A stretch of 64,000 nt of DNA from Pelomonas sp. BJYL3 (lineage in GTDB: Bacteria; Pseudomonadota; Gammaproteobacteria; Burkholderiales; Burkholderiaceae_C), in contig NZ_JANZKX010000003.1 in the NCBI RefSeq assembly GCF_027257975.1, positions 186,001-250,000 on the forward strand, written 5' to 3'. Below the pieces are notes generated by a model, which worked only from the letters and a program-made list of their open reading frames with translations, had not been told where the DNA came from and did no database searches. Below, piece after piece: positions 42,378 through 53,790 of this stretch (its first letter is position 1; the number at the start of each line of letters is the position of its first letter). The translations under genes and the position numbers were made by a program.

Positions 42378-43352
42378 TCAGTCAAAGAATCCAATGCGTT
42401 TGGGATTGCTGAAGTTCATCCAGACCGCGAAGGCCTTGCCGACGATGTTCTCGTCCGGCACGAAACCCCAGAACCGGGAGTCACGGGAATTGTCCCGGTT
42501 GTCCCCCAACATGAAGTAGTGTCCCGCCGGCACCTTGCAAGTCAAGCCCTCAGCGTTGTAGGTGCAATGGTCCTGGAAGGGGAAGGGACCGTCCTTGCGA
42601 TCCGGGTGGAAGAACTGCTGGCGGTTCATGTCGACCAGCAGCTTGTGCGGCTTCTCGCCCAGCTTCTCCTCGAAGCGGTTGCGCATCTGCATGCTGTCTT
42701 CGTCGTAGTAGGCGTCCACCGGCTTCACATCCACCAGCTTGCCGTTGAGGTAGAGATGCTGGTTGCGGTAGCTGATCTCGTCGCCCGGCAGGCCCACCAC
42801 GCGCTTGATGAAGTCCATGCGAGGGTCCTCGGGGTAGCGGAAGACCATGACGTCGCCCCGCTGCACCTCGTGGTTGCTGATGATCTTCTTGTTGATCACC
42901 GGCAGGCGGATGCCGTAGTGGAACTTGTTGACCAGGATGAGGTCACCCACCAGCAGGGTCGGCACCATGGAACCCGAGGGGATCTTGAAGGGCTCGAACA
43001 GGAAGGACCGCAGCACGAAGACGATGAGGATCACCGGGAACAGGCCGGCGGTCCAGTCCAGCCACCAGGGCTGGCGCAGCACCTCTTCCTTGGCCGCGAT
43101 GATGTCGCCATCGACCCGGGCAATGCCCTGGGCGGCCAGGGCCTCGCGGCGCTTGAGATCGGCGGCTTCCAGGTCTGCCGCGGCCTTCTCCCGGACCGGA
43201 CGGAAATGGACACGCTCGGCCAGCCAGTACAGGCCGGTCACCGAAGTGAGGATCAGCAGCAGCAGGGCGAAATTGCCCGTCCATTGCCCTGCGTACCAGC
43301 CGCCGCCATAGACGATCAGCGCCGCGAACAGAATCCCGGTCAGTGCACTCAT
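42378..43352 (-). CDS. lepB: Signal peptidase I
   Basis: This is a 324-residue inner-membrane protease. Two hydrophobic segments lie near the N-terminus, and a third (LFPVILIVFVLRSFLFEPF) directly precedes the catalytic Ser in KIPSGSMVPTLLVGD (about residue 129). The general base Lys is in MDFIKRVVGLPGD (about 181), and box E is HYFMLGDNRDNSRDSRFWGF. The start ATG at 43350-43352 is 11 bp after the lepA stop. It cleaves Sec signal peptides, including those of the secreted proteins in this window. Confidence 0.96.
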   Translation of the reverse strand: MSALTGILFAALIVYGGGWYAGQWTGNFALLLLILTSVTGLYWLAERVHFRPVREKAAADLEAADLKRREALAAQGIARVDGDIIAAKEEVLRQPWWLDWTAGLFPVILIVFVLRSFLFEPFKIPSGSMVPTLLVGDLILVNKFHYGIRLPVINKKIISNHEVQRGDVMVFRYPEDPRMDFIKRVVGLPGDEISYRNQHLYLNGKLVDVKPVDAYYDEDSMQMRNRFEEKLGEKPHKLLVDMNRQQFFHPDRKDGPFPFQDHCTYNAEGLTCKVPAGHYFMLGDNRDNSRDSRFWGFVPDENIVGKAFAVWMNFSNPKRIGFFD

Positions 43353-43363
43353 GTAGATGTGGT

Positions 43364-45172
<1,809 letters not shown>

Positions 45173-45422
45173 GCTCTGTCGTGCGTCACTCGCCGGCTGC
45201 CACGGCCTGGGCCGTCGCTTGAAAGGCTCATGTCACGCAGCGATGTGAAGGCCTCTTCGGAGGCCGTGCCGGACATAAAAAAAAGGCACGTCGAAACGGT
45301 GACGCGCCTTCCAACAAAAACGTATGGCAACTGCTTGTTGGGCTTCCATTGTAGCCGAGCGCCCGCCTGGAAACCGCACCGTCATTGGCTTTCCGGCCGT
45401 TGCGACCCGCCAACAAGGATTT

Positions 45423-45442
45423 TTATGCACAAGTTATCAACA
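45423..45442 (+). promoter_or_regulatory. Two adjacent DnaA-box-like 9-mers
   Basis: TTATGCACA (45423-45431) and TTATCAACA (45434-45442) are in direct orientation with a 2-bp gap. Each differs from the consensus TTATCCACA at one position. They lie in the presumed lepA leader. Confidence 0.4.
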
Positions 45443-45663
45443 GGCTCCTGTGAGCATCCTGGGGACAGCTTGGCCGACCTCGCCACTCATGCGGACAGCA
45501 CGCTCAAACAAACGTTAGATGACGGGCATTCTATCCTACAAGCACCGCAATCCCCGTCCGGACCGCCTAAGTGAGCGAGTACAAACCTCGCTTTTCGCCG
45601 CATGAGCAGCGGCGACCATTTCATCTGGCGAAAAGCCCTGGCCGGCTGCCCGGTTTGCGCATC

Positions 45664-45687
45664 CCGGCCGTCGGTGCCGACGGCCGG
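45664..45687 (-). terminator. Perfect 11-bp hairpin after degQ
   Basis: CCGGCCGTCGG (45664-45674) pairs with CCGACGGCCGG (45677-45687) across a 2-base loop, 12 bp after the degQ stop. No U-tract follows on the minus strand, so it may protect the 3' end or assist termination rather than act alone. Confidence 0.5.
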
Positions 45688-45698
45688 AACGCTGGGAC

Positions 45699-47159
45699 TC
45701 AGCGTGCGCCGGGCTTGACCAGCACGAAACTCACGGCATCGCCCCGACGCACGAGGAGGTTGATCAGCTTGGCCTTCTCCAGCTTGGCCAGTTGAGCCTG
45801 CAACTGCTTGACGGTGGCCACCTCGACGTTGTCCACCGACAGGATGATGTCGCCCTCGCGCAGGCCGGCGCGCGCGGCCGGACCTTCCGCGTTCTCGACC
45901 AGCACACCTCCGCGCAGCTTCAGTTCCTTGCGCTGCGCCTCGCTGATCTCGGCCAGGCCCAGGCCCAGGGCGGCGGCGGCGCCGGAGGCCGGCCTGGCCT
46001 CGGGCTCGGCACTCTTGGCCGGCTTGTCTGCCTCGAGTTCGGCCACCGTCAGCGTGAGGTCCTTGGTGGCGCCGCGGCGGAACACCTGCACCATGGCCTT
46101 GCTGCCCGGCTTGATGGCCGCAATGGAGCGCCGCAGCTCGGCCGCGCTCTGGATGGTCTTCCCCTCGACCTTGGTGATGACATCGCCACCTTCGATGCCA
46201 GCCTTCTCGGCCGGAGAGCCGCTCTCCACGCGCTGCACCAGGGCGCCCGTGGGCTTGCCCAGGCCGATGGCCTCAGCCACGTCCTTGGAGAGGTCCACGA
46301 TGCCCACGCCAATGCGGCCACGCTGCACCCGGCCGCCCGCACGCAGCTGTTCGGACACACGGATGGCTTCGTCGATGGGAATCGCGAAGGAAATGCCCAT
46401 GAAGCCGCCAGACTGGCTGTAGATCTGCGAATTGATGCCCACCACCTCGCCGCGCATATTGAGCAGCGGGCCGCCGGAGTTGCCGGGGTTGATGGCCACG
46501 TCGGTCTGGATGAAGGTGAGGAAGTCGCCGGTGTCGCGCTGCTTGGCGCTGACGATGCCGGCCGTCACGCTGTTGTCGAAGCCGAACGGCGAGCCGATGG
46601 CCATCACCCATTCGCCGACCTTGAGCCGACCGCTGTCGCCGATCTTCACCTGCGGCAGACCACTGGCCTCGATCTTCACCACGGCGACGTCGGTGCGCTT
46701 GTCCAGGCCGATCACCTTGGCCTTGAACTCGCGCTTGTCGGTGAGGGTGACCAGCACCTCGTCGGCGCCTTCGACGACATGGGCATTGGTCATCACGAAG
46801 CCGTCGCTGCTCAGGATGAAGCCAGAGCCGAGGCCACGCCGGGTGGGCGCGTCCTCATCGCCATTGCGGGGGCTACCCCGGCGCGGCACGGGGATGCCGA
46901 AGCGACGCAGGAACTCCTGCATCTGCTCGTCCATGGCCGGACTCTCGCTGGGCTTGGCCTTCTCGGACGTCTTGATGTTGACCACGGCCGGACCGACACG
47001 GTCGACCAGCTCGGTGAAGTCCGGCAGCTCCCGCGCCTGGGCCTGGCTCAGCGCAGGGGCCAGGGTGAGGCTCAGCCCCAGGGCCAGGGCGCCCAGCCCC
47101 TGGGGCCAGCGTGACAGAGGCCGGCGCGCGGCGCCTTGATGCGAGGATGCTGTGTTCAT
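45699..47159 (-). CDS. degQ: DegQ/MucD-type periplasmic serine protease
   Basis: This is a 486-residue HtrA-family protease and chaperone. The signal peptide is in LGALALGLSLTLAPALSQAQ A. The catalytic triad lies in MTNAHVVEGADE (His, about 124), KRTDVAVVKIEA (Asp, about 155) and AINPGNSGGPL (Ser, about 228), followed by two PDZ domains (RGRIGVGIVDLSKDVAEAIG; RGGVLVENAEGPAARAGLRE GD). The start ATG is at 47157-47159. In related genomes the gene ends the fabF-rpoE-rseA-rseB-degQ block; here rpoE, rseA and rseB are missing, and a sigma-70-type promoter lies at 47260-47288. Confidence 0.95.
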   Translation of the reverse strand: MNTASSHQGAARRPLSRWPQGLGALALGLSLTLAPALSQAQARELPDFTELVDRVGPAVVNIKTSEKAKPSESPAMDEQMQEFLRRFGIPVPRRGSPRNGDEDAPTRRGLGSGFILSSDGFVMTNAHVVEGADEVLVTLTDKREFKAKVIGLDKRTDVAVVKIEASGLPQVKIGDSGRLKVGEWVMAIGSPFGFDNSVTAGIVSAKQRDTGDFLTFIQTDVAINPGNSGGPLLNMRGEVVGINSQIYSQSGGFMGISFAIPIDEAIRVSEQLRAGGRVQRGRIGVGIVDLSKDVAEAIGLGKPTGALVQRVESGSPAEKAGIEGGDVITKVEGKTIQSAAELRRSIAAIKPGSKAMVQVFRRGATKDLTLTVAELEADKPAKSAEPEARPASGAAAALGLGLAEISEAQRKELKLRGGVLVENAEGPAARAGLREGDIILSVDNVEVATVKQLQAQLAKLEKAKLINLLVRRGDAVSFVLVKPGAR

Positions 47160-47259
47160 AGGTTGATTCGGCTCGGGTTCCGGCCCCAGGGCGCATGCCT
47201 GGGCCGCCGTCATTGTGCAATGCCTCCGCCAGCTCTGCTCGGCGCATGGATGCTGGCCG

Positions 47260-47288
47260 ACTATCTTTGCTCGGCAGGCATGTATCAA
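47260..47288 (-). promoter_or_regulatory. Sigma-70-type promoter upstream of degQ
   Basis: On the minus strand TTGATA (complement of 47283-47288) is followed after exactly 17 bp by GATAGT (complement of 47260-47265). The -35 matches five of six consensus positions and the -10 matches four. The predicted start near 47253 gives a leader of about 94 nt. No sigma-E-type GAACTT/TCTGA pair is seen. Confidence 0.5.
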
Positions 47289-47371
47289 AACATGAGCCCC
47301 CCGGCTGCGCCCAAGGTCATGGAGGGGCGCGGACCTCGGGGCGGACACCCCCCCCGATCAGTCCCATGGAT

Positions 47372-47887
47372 TCAGGCCCTCTCCGGCGGCAATCCTCGTG
47401 CCGAGAACAGCGCCCATCGCAAGCGCAGCCAGAGACCCGGGTGCTGGCGCCGCGAGAGGGGCAGGTAGACCGCCGCATGCCGGCCCTCGCCCGTCGGACG
47501 GCAGCGCAGGAGCAGAAAGCCGCCGAGGTCCATCGACACCTGGAGCCACTGGACCTGCAAGGGCGAGGCCTCCTGCGCCGCCTGGCGCGCAGCGCCGGGC
47601 CGCAGGGCCCATTGCTGGCCATCCCACAGCAGCTGCCAGACCTCGCCGGCCCGATGGCGCCAGGCCAGACAGCAGACCAGAGGCAGCAGTGGCACGGCCA
47701 GCAACAGGCCGGCCGTCGATGCTTCAGGCCCCAGGCGCGCAGCGACCTGGGCGAGCACCGCTGCTGCGGACACACACCAGGCCAGGGCCCACAACAGCAC
47801 GGTGAGCAGCCGCCAAAGAAAAGGCGCCCGTACTTCCAGCTGGAAGGCGGGCGCTTGGCGTTGACGCGGGGCCTGGCGGGCGGTCAC
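47372..47887 (-). CDS. Small membrane protein of unknown function downstream of fabF
   Basis: This is a 171-residue protein. The GTG at 47885-47887 has CGGAGG 6 bases upstream and lies 26 bp after the fabF stop. Two hydrophobic helices (LWRLLTVLLWALAWCVSAAA V; GLLLAVPLLPLVCCLAW) are followed by a soluble C-terminal part (WQLLWDGQQWALRPGAARQA, LQVSMDLGGFLLLRC). The outline resembles the YgfX/CptA-like or fabF-linked small membrane proteins often found before rpoE in Burkholderiales, but I cannot assign it. It is the last gene of the fab cluster. Confidence 0.7.
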   Translation of the reverse strand: MTARQAPRQRQAPAFQLEVRAPFLWRLLTVLLWALAWCVSAAAVLAQVAARLGPEASTAGLLLAVPLLPLVCCLAWRHRAGEVWQLLWDGQQWALRPGAARQAAQEASPLQVQWLQVSMDLGGFLLLRCRPTGEGRHAAVYLPLSRRQHPGLWLRLRWALFSARGLPPERA

Positions 47888-47913
47888 GGCGGCCTCCGGA
47901 TGCCGCCGCAGGC

Positions 47914-49158
47914 TCAGGCTCGCTTGAAGATCAGCGTGCCATTGGTGCCGCCGAAGCCGAAGTTGTTCTTGGCGGCGTATTCGATCTTCATCTCACGCGC
48001 CACATTGGCGCAGTAGTCCAGGTCGCACTCGGGGTCCTGGTTGAAGATGTTGATGGTCGGGGGCGCGACCTGGTTGTGGACCGCCAGCACGGTGAACACC
48101 GACTCGATGCCGCCCGCGCCGCCCAACAGGTGGCCGGTCATGGACTTGGTCGAGGAAATGACCAGCTGCTTGGCGTGATCGCCGAAGGCCAGCTTGGTGG
48201 CATTGGTCTCGTTGACGTCGCCCAGCGGCGTGGAAGTGCCGTGCGCGTTCATGTACTGGACCTGGTCCGGGTTGATGCCGGCATTGCGCAGGGCCGCGCG
48301 CATGGAGCGCTTGGGGCCGTCCACATTGGGCGCGGTCATGTGATAGGCGTCGGCGCCCATGCCGAAGCCGGCCAGCTCGCAATAGATCTTGGCGCCGCGC
48401 TTCTTGGCGTGCTCGTACTCTTCCAGCACCAGCACACCGGCGCCCTCGCCCAGCACGAAGCCGTCGCGGTCCTTGTCCCAGGGGCGGGACGCGGTCTTGG
48501 GGTCGTCGTTGCGGGTGGACAGCGCACGGGCGGCAGCAAAGCCACCCACACCCAGGGGCGAGACGGTGGACTCGGCACCGCCGGCGATCATGACGTCGGC
48601 GTCGCCGTACTCGATCAGGCGGCCGGCCTCGCCGATGCTGTGCAGGCCGGTGGTGCAGGCGGTCACGATCCCCAGGTTCGGACCCTGGAAACCGTACTTG
48701 ATGGAGACGTGGCCCGAGATCATGTTGATGATCGAGGCGGGCACGAAGAAGGGAGAGATGCGGCGCGGTCCGCGCGCCGTCAGCTCGGCGTGGGTTTCCT
48801 CGATCATCGGCAGACCGCCGATGCCCGAGCCCACGAGCACGCCGATACGCTCGGCCTGCTCTTCAGTCAGCTGATCGTTGGTCGGGAGACCGGCATCCTG
48901 CACCGCCTGGATGGACGCAGCCAGGCCGAAGTGGATGAAGCGGTCCATCGTCCGCGCTTCCTTGGTCGACATGTAGTCGCCAACCTCGAAACCCTTGACC
49001 TCCCCTGCGAACTGGCAGGCGAAGTTGCTGGCATCGAAACGGGTGATGCGATCAATGCCGGATTGACCAGCCAGGATGTTGGCCCAGCCTGCAGCCACCG
49101 TGTTGCCCACGGGGCTGATCAGACCGAGACCGGTGACGACAACGCGACGACGGCTCAT
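47914..49158 (-). CDS. fabF: 3-oxoacyl-[acyl-carrier-protein] synthase II
   Basis: This is a 414-residue elongating condensing enzyme of type II fatty acid synthesis. The active-site Cys is in [14 protein letters not shown] (about 165), and the catalytic histidines are in [11 protein letters not shown] (about 303) and [13 protein letters not shown] (about 341). The start ATG at 49156-49158 begins [19 protein letters not shown]. It follows acpP by 78 bp; that gap contains an imperfect direct repeat of GGGCACGAGGCCCCGTGG. It is the KAS II that elongates C16:1 and adjusts membrane fluidity in the family. Confidence 0.97.
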   Translation of the reverse strand: MSRRRVVVTGLGLISPVGNTVAAGWANILAGQSGIDRITRFDASNFACQFAGEVKGFEVGDYMSTKEARTMDRFIHFGLAASIQAVQDAGLPTNDQLTEEQAERIGVLVGSGIGGLPMIEETHAELTARGPRRISPFFVPASIINMISGHVSIKYGFQGPNLGIVTACTTGLHSIGEAGRLIEYGDADVMIAGGAESTVSPLGVGGFAAARALSTRNDDPKTASRPWDKDRDGFVLGEGAGVLVLEEYEHAKKRGAKIYCELAGFGMGADAYHMTAPNVDGPKRSMRAALRNAGINPDQVQYMNAHGTSTPLGDVNETNATKLAFGDHAKQLVISSTKSMTGHLLGGAGGIESVFTVLAVHNQVAPPTINIFNQDPECDLDYCANVAREMKIEYAAKNNFGFGGTNGTLIFKRA

Positions 49159-49236
49159 GCGATCAGCAGATTCTTTGAAGACAAACCGCGGGGCACGAAG
49201 GCCCCGTGGTCCAGAGGGCACGAGGCCCCGTGGCCC

Positions 49237-49476
49237 TTAGGCCTTCTGGTTCTTGACAGCGTAGTCGATCGCCAGCTGGACGGTGGTGATCTTCTCGGCT
49301 TCTTCGTCGGGGATCTCGATGCCGAACTCGTCTTCGAGTGCCATCACCAGTTCCACGGTGTCCAGAGAATCAGCGCCCAGATCGGCGACGAAGGCCTTCT
49401 CGTTGCTCACATCGGCTTCGGGCACGCCGAGCTGCTCGGCGATGATTTTCTTGACACGTGCTTCGATATCGCTCAT
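49237..49476 (-). CDS. acpP: Acyl carrier protein
   Basis: This 79-residue protein carries the prosthetic-group Ser37 in GADSLDTVE, modified by AcpS (37700-38110). The sequence [18 protein letters not shown] and [18 protein letters not shown] is canonical. A good GGAGG ribosome site precedes ATG 49474-49476. About 190 bp separate it from fabG. A TAGAAT -10-like box at the complement of 49515-49520 may give it its own promoter, as is usual for this highly expressed gene. Confidence 0.98.
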   Translation of the reverse strand: MSDIEARVKKIIAEQLGVPEADVSNEKAFVADLGADSLDTVELVMALEDEFGIEIPDEEAEKITTVQLAIDYAVKNQKA

Positions 49477-49667
49477 GACTCCTCCAAGAGGGGTTTGCAA
49501 AGGAACAACCCGGGATTCTAAGGCTTCTAGAGTGACACCCCTAGCGGGGCCCCGAACGAGCGTGTCCGGGCACTCAGAAGATCCTTCACCGGCCGGGGGA
49601 ATCCGGTGGGCCGCCGGCCTGAAGGCCTGCAGCCACAAAAGGGTCAATACAACGGGAGCTAACTCCG

Positions 49668-50411
49668 TCAGCTCATGAACATGCCGCCATTGACGTGAAG
49701 CTCGGTGCCGGTGATGTACGCGGCCTCGGGCGACGCCAGGAAGGCGACGGCATGGGCGATCTCCCGGGGTTCACCCAGGCGACCGGCGGGAATCTGGCCC
49801 AGCAACGCGGCCTTCTGGGCCTCGGGCAGGACTTCGGTCATGTCAGTGGCGATGAAGCCGGGGGCCACGCAATTCACGGTGATACCGCGGCTGCCCAGCT
49901 CGCGCGCCAGGGAACGGGTCATGCCGGCCACACCAGCCTTGGCGGCAGCATAGTTGGCCTGGCCCGGATTGCCCGAAGCCCCCACCACCGAAGTGATGTT
50001 GACGATGCGGCCGAAACGCGCCTTCATCATGGTGCGCATCACGGCACGGCTCATGCGGAACACGGCCTTGAGGTTGGTGTCCATCACCGCGTCCCAGTCC
50101 TCGTCTTTCATGCGCATGGCGAGGGTATCGCGGGTGATGCCGGCGTTGTTGACCAGCACATGGAGGCCGCCCTTCGTCTTGACGATGTCGTCCACCGCGG
50201 CGTCGCAGGCGGCGGCGTCATTGACGTTCAGGACGATGCCATGGCCGCCCAGGGGCGCCAGCGCCTCGCTGATGCCGGCGGCGCCGGATTCGCTGGTGGC
50301 CGTGCCGATGACGGTGTAGCCCTTCTCGGCCAGGGACAGGGCGATGGCGCGGCCGATGCCGCGGCTGGCGCCGGTGACCAGGGCCACCTGGCCCTTGATG
50401 GTGTCGCTCAT
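49668..50411 (-). CDS. fabG: 3-oxoacyl-[acyl-carrier-protein] reductase
   Basis: This is a 247-residue short-chain dehydrogenase that reduces beta-ketoacyl-ACP with NADPH. The cofactor motif is [28 protein letters not shown] is conserved, and the catalytic Ser-Tyr-Lys is in ITSVVGASG and YAAAKAG (Tyr about 153). The C-terminus [15 protein letters not shown] is typical. It starts 29 bp after fabD. Confidence 0.97.
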   Translation of the reverse strand: MSDTIKGQVALVTGASRGIGRAIALSLAEKGYTVIGTATSESGAAGISEALAPLGGHGIVLNVNDAAACDAAVDDIVKTKGGLHVLVNNAGITRDTLAMRMKDEDWDAVMDTNLKAVFRMSRAVMRTMMKARFGRIVNITSVVGASGNPGQANYAAAKAGVAGMTRSLARELGSRGITVNCVAPGFIATDMTEVLPEAQKAALLGQIPAGRLGEPREIAHAVAFLASPEAAYITGTELHVNGGMFMS

Positions 50412-50440
50412 GGTGATGTGTCTCGCAGGTCTTGTTCTGT

Positions 50441-51382
50441 TCAACCCAGCAGGGTCCGTGCCTCGGCCAGGCTGGCCGGGTCGAGCACGGTGGCGCTCTG
50501 GATCTCGGCATCGACGCGCTTGGCCAGGCCGGCCAGCACCTTGCCCGGACCGCATTCAATCACATGGCTGATGCCGCGCGCCTTGATGGCCTGCACGATC
50601 TCCACCCAGCGCACCGGGCCGAAGGCCTGACGGTACAGGGCGTCACGCAGGGCGTCAGCATCGGCGCTGATGCCCACGTCGATGTTGTTGATGACGGGGA
50701 TGGCCATCGGCTTGAAGTCCACCCCAGCCAGGCGCTCGCGCAGGCGATCGGCGGCCGGCTTCATCAGACTGGAGTGGAAGGGGGCCGACACCGCCAGGGG
50801 CAGCGCGCGCTTGGCACCCGCCGCCTTGAGCACCTCGCAGGCCTTGTCCACGCCGGCCTTGGTGCCGGCAATGACGGTCTGCTTGGGATCGTTGAAGTTG
50901 ACCGCCTCGACGGCCTCGCCCACGGCCTGGGCCGCGGCGGCACAGCCCTCGCGCACGGCGGCGGCGTCCAGGCCCAGGATGGCGGCCATGGCGCCCACGC
51001 CCACCGGCACGGCATCCTGCATGGCCTGGGCGCGGAAGCGCACCAGGGGCAGGGCCTCGGCCAGGCTCAGGGCCTCGGCGGCCACCAGGGCGGTGTACTC
51101 GCCCAGGGAGTGACCGGCGACCACTGCGGGCTTGAGGCCGGTCTCGGCCAACCAGGCGCGGTAGCAGGCGATGCCGGCGGTGAGCATCACGGGCTGGGTG
51201 TTGGTGGTCAGGTCCAGCTGTTCCTTGGGACCGTTCTTGATCAGGGCGCCCACATCCTCGCCCAAGGCGGCGGAGGCCTCCTCCAGGGTGCGGAGCACTT
51301 CGGGGTGGTCACCCCAGGCGTCCAGCATGCCCACGGTCTGCGAACCCTGGCCGGGAAACACAAATGCAAAGCTCGCGCTCAT
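50441..51382 (-). CDS. fabD: Malonyl-CoA:ACP transacylase
   Basis: This is a 313-residue enzyme that loads malonyl groups onto AcpP. The N-terminal FVFPGQGSQTVGMLD is diagnostic. The nucleophile Ser is in VAGHSLGEYTALVAAEAL (about residue 92) and the catalytic His in VSAPFHSSLM (about 201). IECGPGKVLAGL closes the domain. It lies between fabH and fabG, 35 bp after fabH. Confidence 0.97.
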   Translation of the reverse strand: MSASFAFVFPGQGSQTVGMLDAWGDHPEVLRTLEEASAALGEDVGALIKNGPKEQLDLTTNTQPVMLTAGIACYRAWLAETGLKPAVVAGHSLGEYTALVAAEALSLAEALPLVRFRAQAMQDAVPVGVGAMAAILGLDAAAVREGCAAAAQAVGEAVEAVNFNDPKQTVIAGTKAGVDKACEVLKAAGAKRALPLAVSAPFHSSLMKPAADRLRERLAGVDFKPMAIPVINNIDVGISADADALRDALYRQAFGPVRWVEIVQAIKARGISHVIECGPGKVLAGLAKRVDAEIQSATVLDPASLAEARTLLG

Positions 51383-51417
51383 CGTCTCGTCTCTTTCTTG
51401 TGCAGTGGAACGGGTGA

Positions 51418-52419
51418 TCAGAGGTCCAGCAGGACCGCACCCCAGGTGAAGCCGCCGCCCACGCCTTCCAGCATGACGGTCTCACCCTTCTTGATCTGGC
51501 CCGAACGGACCGCGGCATCCAGGGCCAGCGGAATGGACGCGGCCGAGGTATTGCCATGCTGATCCACCGTCACCACCAGTTTCTCAAGCGGCAGTTTCAG
51601 TTTCTTGGCAGTCCCCTGCATGATGCGGATATTCGCCTGGTGGGGAATCAGCCAGTCGATGTCGGCGTCGGTCTTGCTGGCCTTCTCGAGCACGGCACGC
51701 GCCACCTTCTCCAGCACGCCCACGGCCAGCTTGAACACGGCCTGGCCGTCCATCTTCAGCAGCGGATGGCCCAGCACCTGGCCGCCGGACACCGTACCCG
51801 GCGTGCAGAGGATGTCCACGTGGCGGCCGTCGGCATGCAGCTGGCTGGCCAGGATGCCCGGGGTCTCGCTGGCGCCCAGCACCACGGCGCCGGCGCCGTC
51901 GCCGAACAGCACGCAGGTGGTGCGGTCCTTGAAATCAAGGATGCGCGAGAAGGTCTCGGCACCGATCACCAGGGCCTTGCTGGCGGCGCCGCTCTTGATC
52001 ATGGCGTCGGCCACGGTCAGGCCGTAGACGAAGCCAGAGCACACGGCCTGCACGTCAAAGGCCGCGCAGCCGGCGATGCCCAGCTTCTGCTGCAGCAGGC
52101 AGGCGGTGGAGGGAAAGACCATGTCCGGCGTGGACGTGGCGACGATGATGAGGTCGATCTCCTCGGCGGCCACGCCGGCCGCTTCCAGGGCCGCACGGGC
52201 GGCCGGCAGGGCCAGGTCGCTGGAGGTCTGGTCGGGCGCCGCGAAGTGGCGGGCACGGATGCCGGTGCGCTCGACGATCCATTCGTCGGAGGTCTCGACG
52301 CCGTCGCGCGCCAGCTGGGCGGCGAGTTCGGCGTTGGTCAGGCGCTGTTCGGGGAGATAGCTTCCGGTTCCCAGGATGCGGGAATAGCGGGGCGCAGTCA
52401 GAGAGGAACTTGTAGTCAT
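51418..52419 (-). CDS. fabH: 3-oxoacyl-[acyl-carrier-protein] synthase III
   Basis: This is a 333-residue initiating condensing enzyme that joins acetyl-CoA to malonyl-ACP. The catalytic Cys is in [10 protein letters not shown] (about 125), His in [10 protein letters not shown] (about 258) and Asn in [10 protein letters not shown] (about 287). The start ATG at 52417-52419 overlaps the plsX stop (ATGA). The C-terminal [13 protein letters not shown] is conserved. Confidence 0.97.
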   Translation of the reverse strand: MTTSSSLTAPRYSRILGTGSYLPEQRLTNAELAAQLARDGVETSDEWIVERTGIRARHFAAPDQTSSDLALPAARAALEAAGVAAEEIDLIIVATSTPDMVFPSTACLLQQKLGIAGCAAFDVQAVCSGFVYGLTVADAMIKSGAASKALVIGAETFSRILDFKDRTTCVLFGDGAGAVVLGASETPGILASQLHADGRHVDILCTPGTVSGGQVLGHPLLKMDGQAVFKLAVGVLEKVARAVLEKASKTDADIDWLIPHQANIRIMQGTAKKLKLPLEKLVVTVDQHGNTSAASIPLALDAAVRSGQIKKGETVMLEGVGGGFTWGAVLLDL

Positions 52420-53561
52420 GCAGCATGGGCGGCCGAGGCCGCCTTGTCTCCTGCACCACCTGACTCACCCGGCAGGCTGGCGTCCGCGGTGGCGGGCATG
52501 GCCTGCAGCGTGGCGATGATGCGGTCGTGAACCCGGTCGAGCAGCCGGTTGCGGGCGGCATCATACGCCCTGTTCAGCGCTGTCTCGAAGGCGACAGCGT
52601 CGGCCGAGCCGTGGCTCTTGAAGACCAGCCCCTTGAGCCCCAGCAGGGCCGCGCCATTGAGGCGGCGATGATCCACCCGGCTCTTGAAACGCTGCAGGAT
52701 GGGCAGGGCCAGCAGGGCCACCAGCTTGGTCAGCAGGTTGCGGCTGAACTCGATGCGGATGAAGGTGGAGATCATCGAGGCCAGGCCCTCGGCCGTCTTG
52801 AGGGCCACATTGCCCACGAAGCCGTCACAGACCACCACGTCCGCGGTGGCCTTGAAGATGTCGTTGCCTTCCACATTGCCATGGAAATTGATCTGGCCGG
52901 CGGCATCGGCGGCGCGCAGCAGCTCGCCGGCGCGCTTGATGGTCTCGTTGCCCTTGATCATTTCCTCGCCGATGTTCAGCAGGCCCACGCGCGGCTCGGC
53001 CTTGCCTTCCACCGCGCTGACCAGGGCACTGCCCATCACGGCGAACTGCAGCAGATGTTCGGCCGTGCAGTCCACATTGGCGCCGAGGTCCAGCATGGTG
53101 GTGAAGCCGCCGGTCTGGTTGGGCATGACGCTGGCGATGGCCGGACGGTCGATGCCCTCCAGCGTCTTGAGCAGGTAGCGCGAGACCGCCATCAGCGCGC
53201 CGGTATTGCCGGCCGAGACGCAGGCCTGCGCCCGCGGCTGCTCGCCCTCCGCCGCCTTCAGCTGCTGGATGGCCACACGCATGGAGGAGTCCTTCTTGCG
53301 ACGCAGGGCCACCTCGACGGGATCATCCATGGTGACGACCTCGCTGGCCGGCACGATCTCGCAGCGCGGCCAGGATCGCGCCTCCTTCAGGGCCTCGGGC
53401 TGGCCCACGAGCAGCAGGCCGGCCTCCGGATGGGCCGCCAGGAAAGCACGGCAGGCCGGCAGCGTGATGCTGGGACCATGGTCCCCGCCCATGCAGTCCA
53501 CCGCCAGGCGGATCAGGCCGGGGGCCACGGGCACGGGCGCATTCGATTCAGGAGAGGACAT
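52416..53561 (-). CDS. plsX: Phosphate acyltransferase PlsX
   Basis: This is a 381-residue enzyme that makes acyl-phosphate from acyl-ACP, linking fatty acid and phospholipid synthesis at the membrane. Motifs are [63 protein letters not shown] and [16 protein letters not shown]. The start is uncertain: ATG 53559-53561 ([12 protein letters not shown]) is chosen; a GTG at 53609 is the in-frame alternative, and neither has a strong ribosome site. A terminator-like hairpin in the gap before it suggests partial uncoupling from rpmF. Confidence 0.96.
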   Translation of the reverse strand: MSSPESNAPVPVAPGLIRLAVDCMGGDHGPSITLPACRAFLAAHPEAGLLLVGQPEALKEARSWPRCEIVPASEVVTMDDPVEVALRRKKDSSMRVAIQQLKAAEGEQPRAQACVSAGNTGALMAVSRYLLKTLEGIDRPAIASVMPNQTGGFTTMLDLGANVDCTAEHLLQFAVMGSALVSAVEGKAEPRVGLLNIGEEMIKGNETIKRAGELLRAADAAGQINFHGNVEGNDIFKATADVVVCDGFVGNVALKTAEGLASMISTFIRIEFSRNLLTKLVALLALPILQRFKSRVDHRRLNGAALLGLKGLVFKSHGSADAVAFETALNRAYDAARNRLLDRVHDRIIATLQAMPATADASLPGESGGAGDKAASAAHAA

Positions 53562-53702
53562 CAGGATTCGGACCGGAACTGGGCGCATCGCCGACCGCAC
53601 GGTCGACACTGCTTGCGCAAGCCGCGCACCTTACGCGAGCCCCTGTGACGGAGCAAGCGGACACACCCTGTAGCGAGCCCCTCATTGCGAGAGCTCAAGC
53701 AC

Positions 53703-53741
53703 AAAAGCCCGGCGACGCATCGAACAGCGAGCCGGGCTTTT
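53703..53741 (-). terminator. Terminator or attenuator between rpmF and plsX
   Basis: AAAAGCCCGGC (53703-53713) pairs with GCCGGGCTTTT (53731-53741). On the minus strand the stem ends in a U-run, so it can stop part of the rpmF transcript before plsX-fab. It lies 50 bp beyond the rpmF stop and 142 bp before plsX. Confidence 0.8.
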
Positions 53742-53790
53742 CACAGACTGTCATTGACTGAGGCACCACAGCAGGTGCCTTGCAGTTCAA

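Larger units (their letters stand above)
45173..45698. other. Gene-free 526-bp region between lepA and degQ
   Basis: No convincing ORF is present. The region is locally AT-richer than its neighbours. It holds a possible minus-strand -10 for lepA (TAGAAT, complement of 45528-45533), which would give a leader of about 350 nt, and a DnaA-box-like pair (45423-45442). It also contains a long-looped inverted repeat CTTTTCGCC/GGCGAAAAG (45591-45637) and the degQ 3' hairpin (45664-45687). An A-tract of eight lies near 45277-45284. Confidence 0.5.

Noticed and set aside
45423-45442. Chromosomal replication origin
   Set aside because: Only two imperfect DnaA boxes are present, with no dnaA, dnaN, rpmH or parAB genes and no AT-rich unwinding tract of the expected size.
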